In this document: positions 1 to 9,080 of the stretch, piece by piece
Layout: the number at the start of each line of letters is the position of its first letter
Numbering within the stretch: the stretch's first letter is position 1
Assembly (NCBI GenBank): GCA_020446745.1
Contig: JAGREA010000058.1
Span: 1-32,334 of the forward strand
Source: Rhodobacterales bacterium
Lineage (GTDB): Bacteria; Pseudomonadota; Alphaproteobacteria; Rhodospirillales; JACKKN01
DNA: 32,334 nucleotides
Reading direction: 5' to 3'
Translations under genes and position numbers: made by a program
Notes under the pieces: generated by a model
Databases searched by the model: none
The model's input: the letters and a program-made list of their open reading frames with translations, nothing else
Told to the model about the DNA's origin: nothing

Positions 1-1
1 C

Positions 2-628
2 CAGGCCACCGTGGCCGCCGTGGACGCGGCCGGCGGCCGGGCCGTGGCCCTGCGCGGCGACGTGGCGGTTGAGGCCGACGTGACGGCCCTGTTCGACGGC
101 GTCGAGGCCGCCTTCGGCCCCCTGGACGGGCTGGTCAACAACGCCGGCATCGTCGCCCCGTCCCTGCCCCTGGCCGAGATGACGGCCGCGCGCATGCGCC
201 GGGTGTTCGACGTGAACATCCTGGGCGCCTACCTGTGCGCCCGCGAGGCGGCGCGGCGCCTGCCCCGGTCGCGGGGCGGCCGGGGCGGCGCCATCGTCAA
301 CGTGTCGTCCATGGCGGCGCGCCTGGGCTCGCCCTTCGAATACGTGGACTACGCCGGTTCCAAGGGCGCCGTGGACACCCTGACCATCGGCCTAGCCAGG
401 GAACTGGCGGCCGACGGCGTGCGGGTCAACGCCGTGCGCCCGGGGCTGATCGACACCGACATCCACGCCAGCGGCGGCAAGCCGGACCGGGCCGCCGAAC
501 TGGGCGCCACCACGCCCATGGGCCGCCCCGGCACGGCCGAGGAAGTGGCCCAGGCCATCCTGTGGCTGCTGGACGACCGGTCGTCCTACTGCACGGGCAC
601 CTTCATCGACGTTTCCGGAGGACGCTGA
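2..628 (+). CDS. SDR family oxidoreductase, YgfF-like (5' partial)
   Basis: This is an NAD(P)-dependent short-chain dehydrogenase/reductase. The reading frame is open to the left edge, so the N-terminus with the TGxxxGxG dinucleotide motif lies outside the window. What is visible is the NNAG motif (LVNNAGIVAP), the catalytic serine segment NVSSMAARLG, the catalytic Tyr and Lys in YAGSK, and the post-catalytic stretch VNAVRPGLIDTDIHASGG. The last stretch, and the closing FIDVSGGR, resemble E. coli YgfF, so I place it in that subgroup. Its substrate (a sugar, alcohol or ketone) cannot be read from sequence. The stop lies 2 bases before the ATG of a second SDR gene, and the SD-like GGAGGA sits inside the end of this gene, so the two are surely cotranscribed and translationally linked. 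Confidence 0.9.
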   Translation, partial: QATVAAVDAAGGRAVALRGDVAVEADVTALFDGVEAAFGPLDGLVNNAGIVAPSLPLAEMTAARMRRVFDVNILGAYLCAREAARRLPRSRGGRGGAIVNVSSMAARLGSPFEYVDYAGSKGAVDTLTIGLARELAADGVRVNAVRPGLIDTDIHASGGKPDRAAELGATTPMGRPGTAEEVAQAILWLLDDRSSYCTGTFIDVSGGR

Positions 629-630
629 CC

Positions 631-1413
631 ATGGACCTGAACCTGGCCGGCAAGACGGCCCTGATCACCGGCGCCACCGGCGGCATCGGCGGCGCCATAG
701 CCCGCGCCCTGGCCGACCACGGCGTGAACCTGCACCTGACGGCCCGCGACGGCGCCGCCCTGGGCGCCCTGGCCAGGGACCTGCGCCAGGGCCGGGACAT
801 CACCGTGGAGGTCCACCCCATGGACCTGACCACGGACCTGAACATCGACGTGCTGGCCCTGGAATGCGACGAATCCGACATCCTGGTGAACTGCGCCGGC
901 GCCATCCCCGGCGGCGACCTGGCCACGGTGGACGACGAGGCCTGGCGGGCCGGCTGGGACCTGAAGGTCATGGGCTACGTGAACCTGACCCGCGAGATGC
1001 TGGGCACCATGGCCGACCGGGGTTCGGGGGTGATCTGCAACGTGGTGGGCGCCGCCGGCCTGGTGCCCGATGCCGGCTACATCTGCGGGTCAACCGGCAA
1101 CGCGGCCCTGAACATGTTCACCCGGGCCCTGGGCGGCCGGTCCCTGGACAGCGGCGTGCGGGTGGTGGGCGTGAACCCCGGCCCGGTGCACACGCCGCGC
1201 CTGGAACGGCTGATGCGGGTGCGGGCCCAGGACCGCTGGGGCGACCCCGAGCGCTGGCCCGAGCTGCTGACCCACCTGCCCGGCGGCCGCGCCGCCGAGC
1301 CGCGCGAGGTGGCCGACCTGGTGGCCTTCCTGGTGTCGGACCGGGCGTCCTACATCAGCGGCACCCTGGTGACCATCGACGGCGGCAACACGGCCCGCCA
1401 GAGCAGCCTGTAG
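631..1413 (+). CDS. Divergent SDR family protein lacking the Ser-Tyr-Lys catalytic residues
   Basis: This 260-residue protein has a Rossmann fold of the short-chain dehydrogenase type. The dinucleotide motif TGATGGIGG is near residue 15, NCAG (for NNAG) is near residue 90, and the C-terminus SGTLVTIDGGN is classical. Around residues 133-158, where a typical SDR has a catalytic Ser and then YxxxK, it reads NVVGAAGLVPDAGYICGSTG followed by NAAL. Aligned on the GAAGL and NAAL anchors, Ser becomes Gly (or Val), Tyr becomes Gly and Lys becomes Asn. A Tyr is present three residues early but is not followed by Lys at +4. Cofactor binding looks preserved, but standard SDR hydride chemistry does not. 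It follows the YgfF-like SDR by 2 bases, so it may act with it. The start is the ATG behind GGAGGACGCTGACC. Confidence 0.88.
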   Translation: MDLNLAGKTALITGATGGIGGAIARALADHGVNLHLTARDGAALGALARDLRQGRDITVEVHPMDLTTDLNIDVLALECDESDILVNCAGAIPGGDLATVDDEAWRAGWDLKVMGYVNLTREMLGTMADRGSGVICNVVGAAGLVPDAGYICGSTGNAALNMFTRALGGRSLDSGVRVVGVNPGPVHTPRLERLMRVRAQDRWGDPERWPELLTHLPGGRAAEPREVADLVAFLVSDRASYISGTLVTIDGGNTARQSSL

Positions 1414-1417
1414 AGCC

Positions 1418-1951
1418 CTACTTGATCAGGGCGCTGAGCTCCCTGAAGGCCGGCACGTCGGCCCGGGCCAGCCATTCGAACACCACCATTTCCGTGGTCA
1501 CGATCACCGCGCCCTCGCGGGCCATGCGGTCCAGGGCCACGGCCTTGCTGTCGTCGCGGCGCGAGGTCACGGCGTCGGCCACCACGAAAACCCGGGTGCC
1601 CTGGGCCAGCAGGTCCAGCACCGTCTGCAGCACGCACACGTGGGCCTCCATGCCGCAGACCACGGCCTGGCCGCGGCCGAAGGCGCGGAAGCGGTCCATC
1701 CAGGCGGGCTCGCCGGCGCACGAGAAGCTGATCTTTTCCACCACCGCGTCGGCCTTGGGCACCGTGTCCAGGGTGGGGCCCAGGCCGCGCGGGTACTGCT
1801 CCGAGGTCAGGCTGGGCACCCCCAGGCGCCGGGCCGCCGCCAGCAGGATGGCGGTGTTGCGCACCACGCCGTCGGGGTCGCGGGTGGCCGGGGCCAGGCG
1901 CTGCTGGATGTCGATCACCAGCAGGCAGGACTGATCGGCGGTCAGGCGCAT
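1418..1951 (-). CDS. Isochorismatase-family cysteine hydrolase
   Basis: This 177-residue cytoplasmic protein has the alpha/beta fold of the isochorismatase/nicotinamidase/YcaC superfamily. The expected Asp-Lys-Cys triad can be traced: Asp in LLVIDIQQRL near residue 13, Lys in AVVEKISFSC near residue 85, and Cys in GMEAHVCVLQT near residue 120. The position before the Cys carries the family's cis-peptide-like segment. I start at the ATG at 1951, preceded on the minus strand by GGGAGC. A 17-residue upstream extension is possible but is Arg/Pro-rich and does not resemble the family. Substrates in this family range from isochorismate to nicotinamide and carbamoyl compounds and cannot be decided here. 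It converges on the SDR pair with only 4 bases between stops, and diverges from the helicase promoter. Confidence 0.85.
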   Translation of the reverse strand: MRLTADQSCLLVIDIQQRLAPATRDPDGVVRNTAILLAAARRLGVPSLTSEQYPRGLGPTLDTVPKADAVVEKISFSCAGEPAWMDRFRAFGRGQAVVCGMEAHVCVLQTVLDLLAQGTRVFVVADAVTSRRDDSKAVALDRMAREGAVIVTTEMVVFEWLARADVPAFRELSALIK

Positions 1952-2041
1952 GGGCGGGGCTCCCGGTGGGCGGTGGAGGGACGGGCGACGAGTATAGGGC
2001 ATAACCGGTGATCGAAAAGCGGAGGAAATCCGAGCGAATCA

Positions 2042-2069
2042 TTGACTCAGGGGCCGGAAAGCCTAATAT
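2042..2069 (+). promoter_or_regulatory. Sigma70-type promoter of the DEAD-box helicase gene
   Basis: TTGACT at 2042-2047 is separated by 16 bases from TAATAT at 2064-2069, a near-consensus housekeeping promoter in GC-rich DNA. Transcription would start near 2076, giving a leader of about 60 bases that begins in a run of T and ends at the ATG at 2136. Inferred from sequence only. Confidence 0.7.
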
Positions 2070-2135
2070 CGCCACGATTTTTTCCGGGATGTGCACCGCG
2101 ACGACATCCAAAGAGCCGGGTCTGATCCGTACTCC

Positions 2136-3668
<1,533 letters not shown>

Positions 3669-3721
3669 GTCCCGTTCAGGGTTGAACGGACCAGCGCGAG
3701 AGCCAGCGGGAGAGGCGGACC

Positions 3722-3964
3722 ATGCAGACGATCTTCGTTCAGGTGAAGTGCGAACTGGGCAAGTCCTACGACGTGGCCGGCCAGGCCGTCGAGACGGTGA
3801 CCCAGGTTTCGGAAGTGCACTCCATCTCCGGCAACTGGGACCTGATGCTGAAATGCTACCTGGAAGACAACCAGGACATCGGGCATTTCGTGTGCGAGAA
3901 GATCCAGAAGATCCCCGGCATCAAGGACACCTTCACCATCATCACCTTCAAGGCGTTTTCGTAG
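3722..3964 (+). CDS. Stand-alone Lrp/AsnC ligand-binding (RAM) domain protein
   Basis: This 80-residue protein corresponds to only the C-terminal effector-binding and oligomerisation domain of Lrp/AsnC regulators. No helix-turn-helix precedes it. The opening TIFVQVKCELGKSYDVAG, the central SEVHSISGNWDLMLKC and the ending DTFTIITFKAFS follow the beta-alpha-beta-beta-alpha-beta pattern of the family, with the Gly-Asp-like GNWD turn where full-length members bind amino acids. Stand-alone forms are known and may bind amino acids or modulate full-length Lrp proteins. The role here is not known. A strong GGGAGAGGCGG ribosome site precedes the ATG. It ends the helicase transcript just before a hairpin terminator. 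Confidence 0.9.
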   Translation: MQTIFVQVKCELGKSYDVAGQAVETVTQVSEVHSISGNWDLMLKCYLEDNQDIGHFVCEKIQKIPGIKDTFTIITFKAFS

Positions 3965-3991
3965 GAACCGCCCGAAGGGGTCAAGCACGCG

Positions 3992-4015
3992 GGGCGGCCA
4001 TGGGCCGCCCTTTTT
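3992..4015 (+). terminator. Rho-independent terminator
   Basis: A perfect 8-bp stem (GGGCGGCC at 3992-3999 with GGCCGCCC at 4003-4010) closes a 3-base loop and is followed by five T. It ends the helicase/RAM-domain transcript and separates it from the convergent minus-strand operon. Confidence 0.85.
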
Positions 4016-4036
4016 CATGGGGAAAGGGGAAGGCGG

Positions 4037-4450
4037 TCAGGCGTCCGCCGCCCGGCCGCCGTTGCGCAGCAGGCGGCCCCGGGCCTCGGCCCAGCCTTCC
4101 GGATCCCAGTCCTGGTGCAGCAGGCGAACGCCGGGCCGGGCGATGAACACCCGGGCCGTCACCTTGCCGCGCCGGGCGCCCACCACCAGGCGGGCCCGGG
4201 TCTCGTACTCGGGCCCCTCGTACTCGCCCAGGCGGCGCATGCAGTCGCGGTCCAGGCCGTCGATCAGCAGGCCGTCCACCCGGCGCCCACAGCACTTGAC
4301 GACCGTGGGATACCACGCCCCCGCCACATAGACGCGGCGGTGGTCCGACAGCGTCGCCGGCTCGGTGGGGAAGGCCCCCACGCGGCGGCGGCAGACCCGG
4401 GCCAGGATGGCCGGGTCCACCAGCGAACCGTAGACGAACAGGGGCAGCAT
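4037..4450 (-). CDS. Gamma-glutamylcyclotransferase-like (AIG2/GGCT fold) protein
   Basis: This 137-residue protein has the signature YGSL (LPLFVYGSLVDP) at its N-terminus, which forms the substrate-binding loop of the GGCT/AIG2-like fold. The acidic segment GEYEGPEYETRARL near residues 75-88 supplies the candidate catalytic Glu. The length fits the small bacterial family members (110-150 residues). Known relatives form 5-oxoproline from gamma-glutamyl compounds or cleave gamma-glutamylamines, but many small bacterial members have no assigned substrate. It is the last gene of the galU-ugd-phosphomutase operon, 19 bases after the phosphomutase stop, which is not an obvious partner for sugar-nucleotide synthesis. 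An alternative is a role unrelated to glutathione. Confidence 0.85.
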   Translation of the reverse strand: MLPLFVYGSLVDPAILARVCRRRVGAFPTEPATLSDHRRVYVAGAWYPTVVKCCGRRVDGLLIDGLDRDCMRRLGEYEGPEYETRARLVVGARRGKVTARVFIARPGVRLLHQDWDPEGWAEARGRLLRNGGRAADA

Positions 4451-4469
4451 GGAACGCCCCGGCCGGCCG

Positions 4470-5858
4470 CTAGAAGTCGGCCGGCGGCTCGATGCCGCTT
4501 TCCCGAAGCTGCGCCGCCACGGCGGCCTTCAGGCGGTCCAGCCCCTCCTGGGTGGCGGACTCGCACCGCGCCACCAGCACCGCCTGGGTGTTGGAGGCCC
4601 GGAGCAGCCACCAGCCGTCGTCGGACTGCACCCGCACCCCGTCGATGGCGTGCACCTCGATGCCCGACATGCTCTTCAGGCGGTCGCGCACCTCGTCCAC
4701 CACGGCGAACTTGCGGGCCTCGTCGCAGTCGAAGCGCAGTTCGGGCGTGTTGACCAGGCTGGGCATGGCGTCGCGCCGGGCGTCGATGGTCGGCCCGCCG
4801 GAGGCCAGCACCGACATCAGCCGCACCGCGGCATAAAGGGCGTCGTCATAGCCGTAGTAGCGGTGCTTGAAGAAGATGTGGGCGCTCATCTCGCCGGCCA
4901 GGGGGGCGCCCGTTTCCTGCATCTTGGTCTTGATCAGGGAATGGCCGGTCTTCCACATCACCGGGTTGCCGCCCAGGCGGGCGATCTCGTCGAAGAACAC
5001 CTGGCTGGCCTTCACGTCGGCGATGATGGTGGCGCCGGGCAGGTCCTTCAGCACGTCTTCCGCCAGGATCACCATGATCTGGTCGCCCCACAGCACGCGG
5101 CCCTGGGAATCGATCACGCCGATGCGGTCGCCGTCGCCGTCGAAGCCGAAGCCCACGTCGCAGCCGTTCTCGGCCACCGCCGCCTTCAGCTGGACCAGGT
5201 TCTTCTCCACCGTCGGATCCGGGTGGTGGGCCGGGAAGTTGCCGTCGATGTCGCCGTTGATCACCACATGCTCGCCAGGCAGTTCGGCCACCAGCATCTG
5301 CAGCACCTCGCCGGCGGCGCCGTTGCCCGGGTCCCAGGCCACCTTCAGGGCCTTGTCGCCGTGGTAGTCCTGCAGCAGGCGGGCGGCGTACTGGGTGCGC
5401 AGGTCGTAATCCTCGGTGGCGCCCTGGCCGGTCACGAAGTCGCCGGCCGCCGCCTGTGGGCCCAGGCCCTGGATCTGCGCGCCGTAGAAGGACTTGCCTT
5501 TCCGCAGCATCTTGATGCCGTTGTAGTTGGGCGGGTTGTGGGACCCGGTGACCATCATCCCAGCGTCCGTTTCCAGCACCTGGGCGGCGTAATACAGCAT
5601 GGGCGTGGGCCCGCGGCCGATGCGCTTGACGGTGAGCCCCGTGGAGACCAGGCCCTTCACCAGGGCCGCCTCCATGTCGGGCGAATGGAGCCGCCCGTCA
5701 TAGCCCACGGCCACCGAGGTGCCGCCGTCGCGTACCACGAGGGTGCCAAAGGCGCGGCCCACGGCCGTGTAGTCGGCGGCGTTCAGGGTGTCCCCGATGA
5801 CACCGCGGATATCGTACTCGCGCAGGATGGTGGGATCGAACGTGTGGGAATCGGACAT
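4470..5858 (-). CDS. Phosphomannomutase/phosphoglucomutase (AlgC-type)
   Basis: This 462-residue cytoplasmic enzyme interconverts hexose 6- and 1-phosphates (mannose and/or glucose) through a phosphoserine. The four domains are recognisable: the active-site loop [15 protein letters not shown] near residues 100-114 with the phosphorylated Ser, the Mg-binding loop DGDGDRIG near residue 240, the sugar-specificity loop [12 protein letters not shown] near residue 318, and the C-terminal phosphate-binding [21 protein letters not shown] matches dual-specificity PMM/PGM enzymes. The start ATG follows GAGGAGGG. It lies 15 bases after ugd and downstream of galU, so it probably feeds glucose 1-phosphate to GalU and mannose 1-phosphate to GDP-mannose synthesis for exopolysaccharide or lipopolysaccharide. 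Confidence 0.95.
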   Translation of the reverse strand: MSDSHTFDPTILREYDIRGVIGDTLNAADYTAVGRAFGTLVVRDGGTSVAVGYDGRLHSPDMEAALVKGLVSTGLTVKRIGRGPTPMLYYAAQVLETDAGMMVTGSHNPPNYNGIKMLRKGKSFYGAQIQGLGPQAAAGDFVTGQGATEDYDLRTQYAARLLQDYHGDKALKVAWDPGNGAAGEVLQMLVAELPGEHVVINGDIDGNFPAHHPDPTVEKNLVQLKAAVAENGCDVGFGFDGDGDRIGVIDSQGRVLWGDQIMVILAEDVLKDLPGATIIADVKASQVFFDEIARLGGNPVMWKTGHSLIKTKMQETGAPLAGEMSAHIFFKHRYYGYDDALYAAVRLMSVLASGGPTIDARRDAMPSLVNTPELRFDCDEARKFAVVDEVRDRLKSMSGIEVHAIDGVRVQSDDGWWLLRASNTQAVLVARCESATQEGLDRLKAAVAAQLRESGIEPPADF

Positions 5859-5873
5859 GGGGCCCTCCTCTGC

Positions 5874-7223
5874 TCAGACCGGTTCGGCGACAGCCGCCGC
5901 GACCGCGGCGGGTTCGGCGAAGGGGCGGCCCAGGCAGTGGTAGCGGAATCCCACCTGGGCCATCTCCGTCGGATTGTAAATATTGCGCAGGTCGACCATC
6001 ACCGGGTCCTTCAACAGGCGTTTCACCCGGGCCAGGTCGAGCATGCGGAATTCGTTCCATTCGGTCAGGATCGTCACGGCGTTGGCGCCGCCCATGGTCT
6101 CATAGGCCGTGTCGCACCATTGCACGCCGGGGATCATCTCGCGCGCCTCCTTCATCCCTTCCGGGTCGTAGGCCCGCAGGTCGGCCCCGGCGGCGGCCAG
6201 GGCCGGCAGGATGTCCAGGCTGGGGGCGTCGCGCATGTCGTCGGTGTTGGGCTTGAAGGTGACCCCCAGGACGGCGATGGTCTTGCCGTCCACCGAGCCG
6301 CCGCAGGCGGCGATGATGCGGTCCGCCATGGCCTTCTTGCGCCGGCTGTTGATGTCCACCACCGTTTCCACGATGCGCAGCGGGCTGCCGGCATCCTGGG
6401 CCGTGCGCACCAGGGCCAGGGTGTCCTTGGGGAAGCACGAGCCGCCATAGCCCGGTCCCGTGTGCAGGAACTTGCGCCCGATGCGCCCGTCCAGGCCGAT
6501 GCCCCGCGCCACGTCCTGCACGTCGGCGTCCAGCTTCTCGCACAGGTCGGCGATCTCGTTGATGAAGGTGATCTTGGTGGCCAGGAAGGTGTTGGCCGCG
6601 TACTTGATCAGCTCCGACGTGGGGCGCGAGGTGAAGATGATGGGCGTCTCGATCAGATAGAGCGGGCGGTAGAGCTGGCGCATCACCTCGCGCGCCTTCT
6701 CGGACTTGGTGCCGATGACCACCCGGTCGGGGCGCATGAAGTCGTTGATGGCCGAACCCTCGCGCAGGAATTCGGGGTTGGACACCACGTCGAACTGGGC
6801 GTCGGGGCGGGTCTCGCGGATGATCTTTTCCACCTCGCGCCCCGTGCCCACGGGCACCGTGGACTTGGTGACCACCACCGTGTAGCCGTCCATGTTCTCG
6901 GCGATCTCGCGGGCCGCGGCGTACACGTAGGACAGGTCGGCGTGGCCGTCGCCGCGGCGCGACGGCGTGCCCACGGCGATGAACACGGCGTCGGCGGCCT
7001 GCACGGCGGGGCCCAGGTCGGTGGTGAAGGACAGGCGCCCGGCCTTCACGTTGTTGGCCACCAGGTCGTCCAGGCCGGGTTCGAAGATGGGAATCTCGCC
7101 ATCGTTCAGGCAGGCGATCTTGGCCTCGTTCTTGTCCACGCAGACAACGTCGACGCCGAATTCCGAGAAACAGGCGCCGGACACCAGTCCGACATATCCG
7201 GTGCCGATCATCGCAATACGCAT
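5874..7223 (-). CDS. ugd: UDP-glucose 6-dehydrogenase
   Basis: This enzyme oxidises UDP-glucose to UDP-glucuronate with two NAD+. The 449 residues show the N-terminal Rossmann motif GTGYVGLVSG, the GTPSRRGDG segment, the catalytic cysteine motif GGSCFPKDT near residue 262, and the C-terminal UDP-binding domain with NTDDMRDAPSLDILP. Length and motifs are typical of the UDP-glucose/GDP-mannose dehydrogenase family, and the GGSCFPKD form fits UDP-glucose. The C-terminal tail ends in an Ala/Val-rich extension (PAAVAAAVAEPV) that looks dispensable. It lies between galU, which makes its substrate, and the phosphomutase, all on the minus strand. Confidence 0.95.
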   Translation of the reverse strand: MRIAMIGTGYVGLVSGACFSEFGVDVVCVDKNEAKIACLNDGEIPIFEPGLDDLVANNVKAGRLSFTTDLGPAVQAADAVFIAVGTPSRRGDGHADLSYVYAAAREIAENMDGYTVVVTKSTVPVGTGREVEKIIRETRPDAQFDVVSNPEFLREGSAINDFMRPDRVVIGTKSEKAREVMRQLYRPLYLIETPIIFTSRPTSELIKYAANTFLATKITFINEIADLCEKLDADVQDVARGIGLDGRIGRKFLHTGPGYGGSCFPKDTLALVRTAQDAGSPLRIVETVVDINSRRKKAMADRIIAACGGSVDGKTIAVLGVTFKPNTDDMRDAPSLDILPALAAAGADLRAYDPEGMKEAREMIPGVQWCDTAYETMGGANAVTILTEWNEFRMLDLARVKRLLKDPVMVDLRNIYNPTEMAQVGFRYHCLGRPFAEPAAVAAAVAEPV

Positions 7224-7296
7224 GGGTCTTACGGTCCTTCGATCCTGGGGCGCCGGGAACGTCGCCGATGGGGCGCCGCCGCCGGGCGGGGGGTGT

Positions 7297-8166
7297 TCAG
7301 GTATAGGTGTCCAAAAGGGCGCGCATGCGGTCGCGCAGGTCGTCGCGGTCCAGGGCGAAGGCCAGGTTGGCTTCCAGGAACCCCACCTTGGAGCCGCAGT
7401 CGAAGCGCCGCCCGGTGAAGCGCAGGCCGTGGAACGGCACCTTGCCGATGGTCATGGCCATGGAATCCGTCAGCTGGATCTCGCCGCCGATGCCGGCCTC
7501 CTGGCGGTCCAGGTGGTCCAGCACGCTGGGATGCAGGATGTAGCGGCCGACGATGGACAGCGTGGAGGGCGCCACGGCCGGGTCGGGCTTTTCCACCAGG
7601 CCCCGGGCCTCGGCCAGGCGGCCGTCGTCGGACTTCACGTTCAGGATGCCGTAGCGGTTGGTCTGGTCGCGGGGCACGTCCTCCACCGCCACCACGTTGC
7701 CGCCCACCTGCTCGAAGGCGTCCACCATCTGCTTCAGGCAGCCGGGCTGGCCCTGCATCAGGTCGTCGGCCAGCAGCACCGCGAAGGGCTCGTCGCCGAT
7801 GAAGTTGCGGGCGCACCACACGGCGTGGCCCAGGCCCAGGGGCCGCTGCTGGCGGGTGTAGGAGATGTGCCCCGGCGAGGGCATCCAGTTGGTGACCGAA
7901 TTCAGCGCCTCGGTCTTGCCGCGCTCGCGCAGGGTCTGTTCCAGCTCGAAGGAATGGTCGAAATGGTCCTCGATGGCGGTCTTGGCCCGGCCGGTGACGA
8001 AGATGAACTCCTCGATTCCCGCCTCGCGGGCCTCTTCCACGGCGTACTGGATCAGCGGCTTGTCGACGATGGGCAGCATTTCCTTCGGCATGGCCTTGGT
8101 GGCCGGAAGGAATCGCGTGCCCAAACCGGCCACGGGAAAGACCGCCTTGCGCACCCGCTGTGTCAT
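7297..8166 (-). CDS. galU: UTP-glucose-1-phosphate uridylyltransferase
   Basis: This 289-residue protein makes UDP-glucose from glucose 1-phosphate and UTP. The nucleotidyltransferase signature AVFPVAGLGTRFLPATKAMP near residues 7-26 and the KEMLPIVDKP that follows are characteristic of GalU, as are LGHAVWCARN, FAVLLADDL and GLVEKPDP further on. I start at the ATG at 8166, preceded by GTGGGGAT. The longer open frame to 8301 is Arg/Gly-rich and not GalU-like. It is the first gene of the minus-strand operon, followed by ugd after 73 bases, so the order follows the pathway from UDP-glucose to UDP-glucuronate. Confidence 0.95.
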   Translation of the reverse strand: MTQRVRKAVFPVAGLGTRFLPATKAMPKEMLPIVDKPLIQYAVEEAREAGIEEFIFVTGRAKTAIEDHFDHSFELEQTLRERGKTEALNSVTNWMPSPGHISYTRQQRPLGLGHAVWCARNFIGDEPFAVLLADDLMQGQPGCLKQMVDAFEQVGGNVVAVEDVPRDQTNRYGILNVKSDDGRLAEARGLVEKPDPAVAPSTLSIVGRYILHPSVLDHLDRQEAGIGGEIQLTDSMAMTIGKVPFHGLRFTGRRFDCGSKVGFLEANLAFALDRDDLRDRMRALLDTYT

Positions 8167-8333
8167 AAGATCCCCACGGAACTTGTGGTCGATTTCGGAG
8201 CGTCCGGACGGAACCGCCGGATGATCGCCCCGGCCCCTGTTGTCTTGGCCGACGACTCCCCGTCGGCGGGCCTTTGTGCCACAGGCGACGCAACCCCGCA
8301 AGCACCCCCTAAAACCCGCCTTCCGGCCAACCT

Positions 8334-9080
8334 TTAGGATAGCAGAACGTCCTTGGCCTGGTTGATTTTGCTGGCCAGGTAGTCGGACCCGCCGCGGTCG
8401 GGATGCAGCGCCGCCATCAGGCGCCGGTGGGCCGCCTTCACGGCCGCCGCTTCGGCCCCCGGTTCCAGGCCCAGAACCCGAAACGCCTCGTCCCGCGTCA
8501 TGGCGCCCGCGCCGGCGCTGGCCGCCGTTTCCTCCCCTTCCCTTTCTCCGGCCCCGGCCCCGGCCCCGGCCCAGTCACGCCAGTGGGGATGCTCGCGCTC
8601 CAGGTAGGCCTCCAGCACCTGAACGGACTGGCCGTCCACGGCCCGGCAGTGGACCATCAGGTCGATCAGGTCGGCCGGTGCCAGGCCGTCCAGGTCTTGG
8701 CCAGCCAGGGGCCCGTCCAGCACCCGGCCCGACATGGCGCCGCTGTCGTGGTCCAGGGTCATGTCCAGCACCCGGGTGCGGATCGAGGACGTGCGCCCCG
8801 TGGATCCGCCGGTGGCCGCGTTGGCCATGCGCGAGAAGTTGCGCACCGCCCGCCAGGCGGTGATCAGGCGCAGCAGCACCGGGAACAGCACCGGCAGCCC
8901 GGCCAGGGCCCAGGCGGCCCGCCCGGTCAGCACGAACACCAGGGCCAGCAGGACCACCAGGCCGATGAGCACCCATTTCAGCACCCGGACCAGGGTGCGC
9001 GGGTCGGCGGTGCTGGCCCAGCGCAGGATCAGCAGGGCCGACACCAGCAGGGCCACCCCCAGGATGAACCAGCTGAGCAT
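8334..9080 (-). CDS. Membrane-anchored J-domain (DnaJ-like) co-chaperone
   Basis: This 248-residue protein has two N-terminal hydrophobic stretches (residues 2-22 and about 33-70) and a C-terminal J-domain from about residue 195. The J-domain carries the HPD motif (ALHPDRGGSDY) needed to stimulate Hsp70 ATPase. The layout, membrane segment first and J-domain last, resembles Pam18/Tim14-like proteins rather than DnaJ, and there is no Gly/Phe or zinc-finger region. A Gly/Ala/Glu-rich linker (GAGAGAGEREGEE) precedes the J-domain. The middle part, residues 95-165, is unassigned. The start overlaps the stop of the VWA gene as TGATG, so translation is coupled. I infer that it recruits DnaK to a membrane site; the client is unknown. 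Confidence 0.85.
   Translation of the reverse strand: MLSWFILGVALLVSALLILRWASTADPRTLVRVLKWVLIGLVVLLALVFVLTGRAAWALAGLPVLFPVLLRLITAWRAVRNFSRMANAATGGSTGRTSSIRTRVLDMTLDHDSGAMSGRVLDGPLAGQDLDGLAPADLIDLMVHCRAVDGQSVQVLEAYLEREHPHWRDWAGAGAGAGEREGEETAASAGAGAMTRDEAFRVLGLEPGAEAAAVKAAHRRLMAALHPDRGGSDYLASKINQAKDVLLS

Noticed and set aside
2091-2135. An upstream GTG start for the helicase
   Set aside because: The added residues do not resemble RhlE-type N-termini, while MNFSDLGLSD from ATG 2136 does.
4449-7418. A 989-codon open frame on the plus strand
   Set aside because: It is antisense to the phosphomutase and ugd genes, which have full catalytic motifs. Its composition (His/Val/Gly/Gln-rich) is typical of the complement of GC-rich genes.
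8248-8267. A hairpin GCCGAC...GTCGGC between galU and the J-domain gene
   Set aside because: No T-run follows on either strand, so I do not call a terminator.
8167-8301. A longer galU start
   Set aside because: The extension is Arg/Gly-rich and GalU normally begins just before AVFPVAGLGT; a ribosome site precedes ATG 8166.
8220-8333. A sigma54-like TGGCAC on the minus strand upstream of galU
   Set aside because: The required GC at the -12 element with correct spacing is missing.
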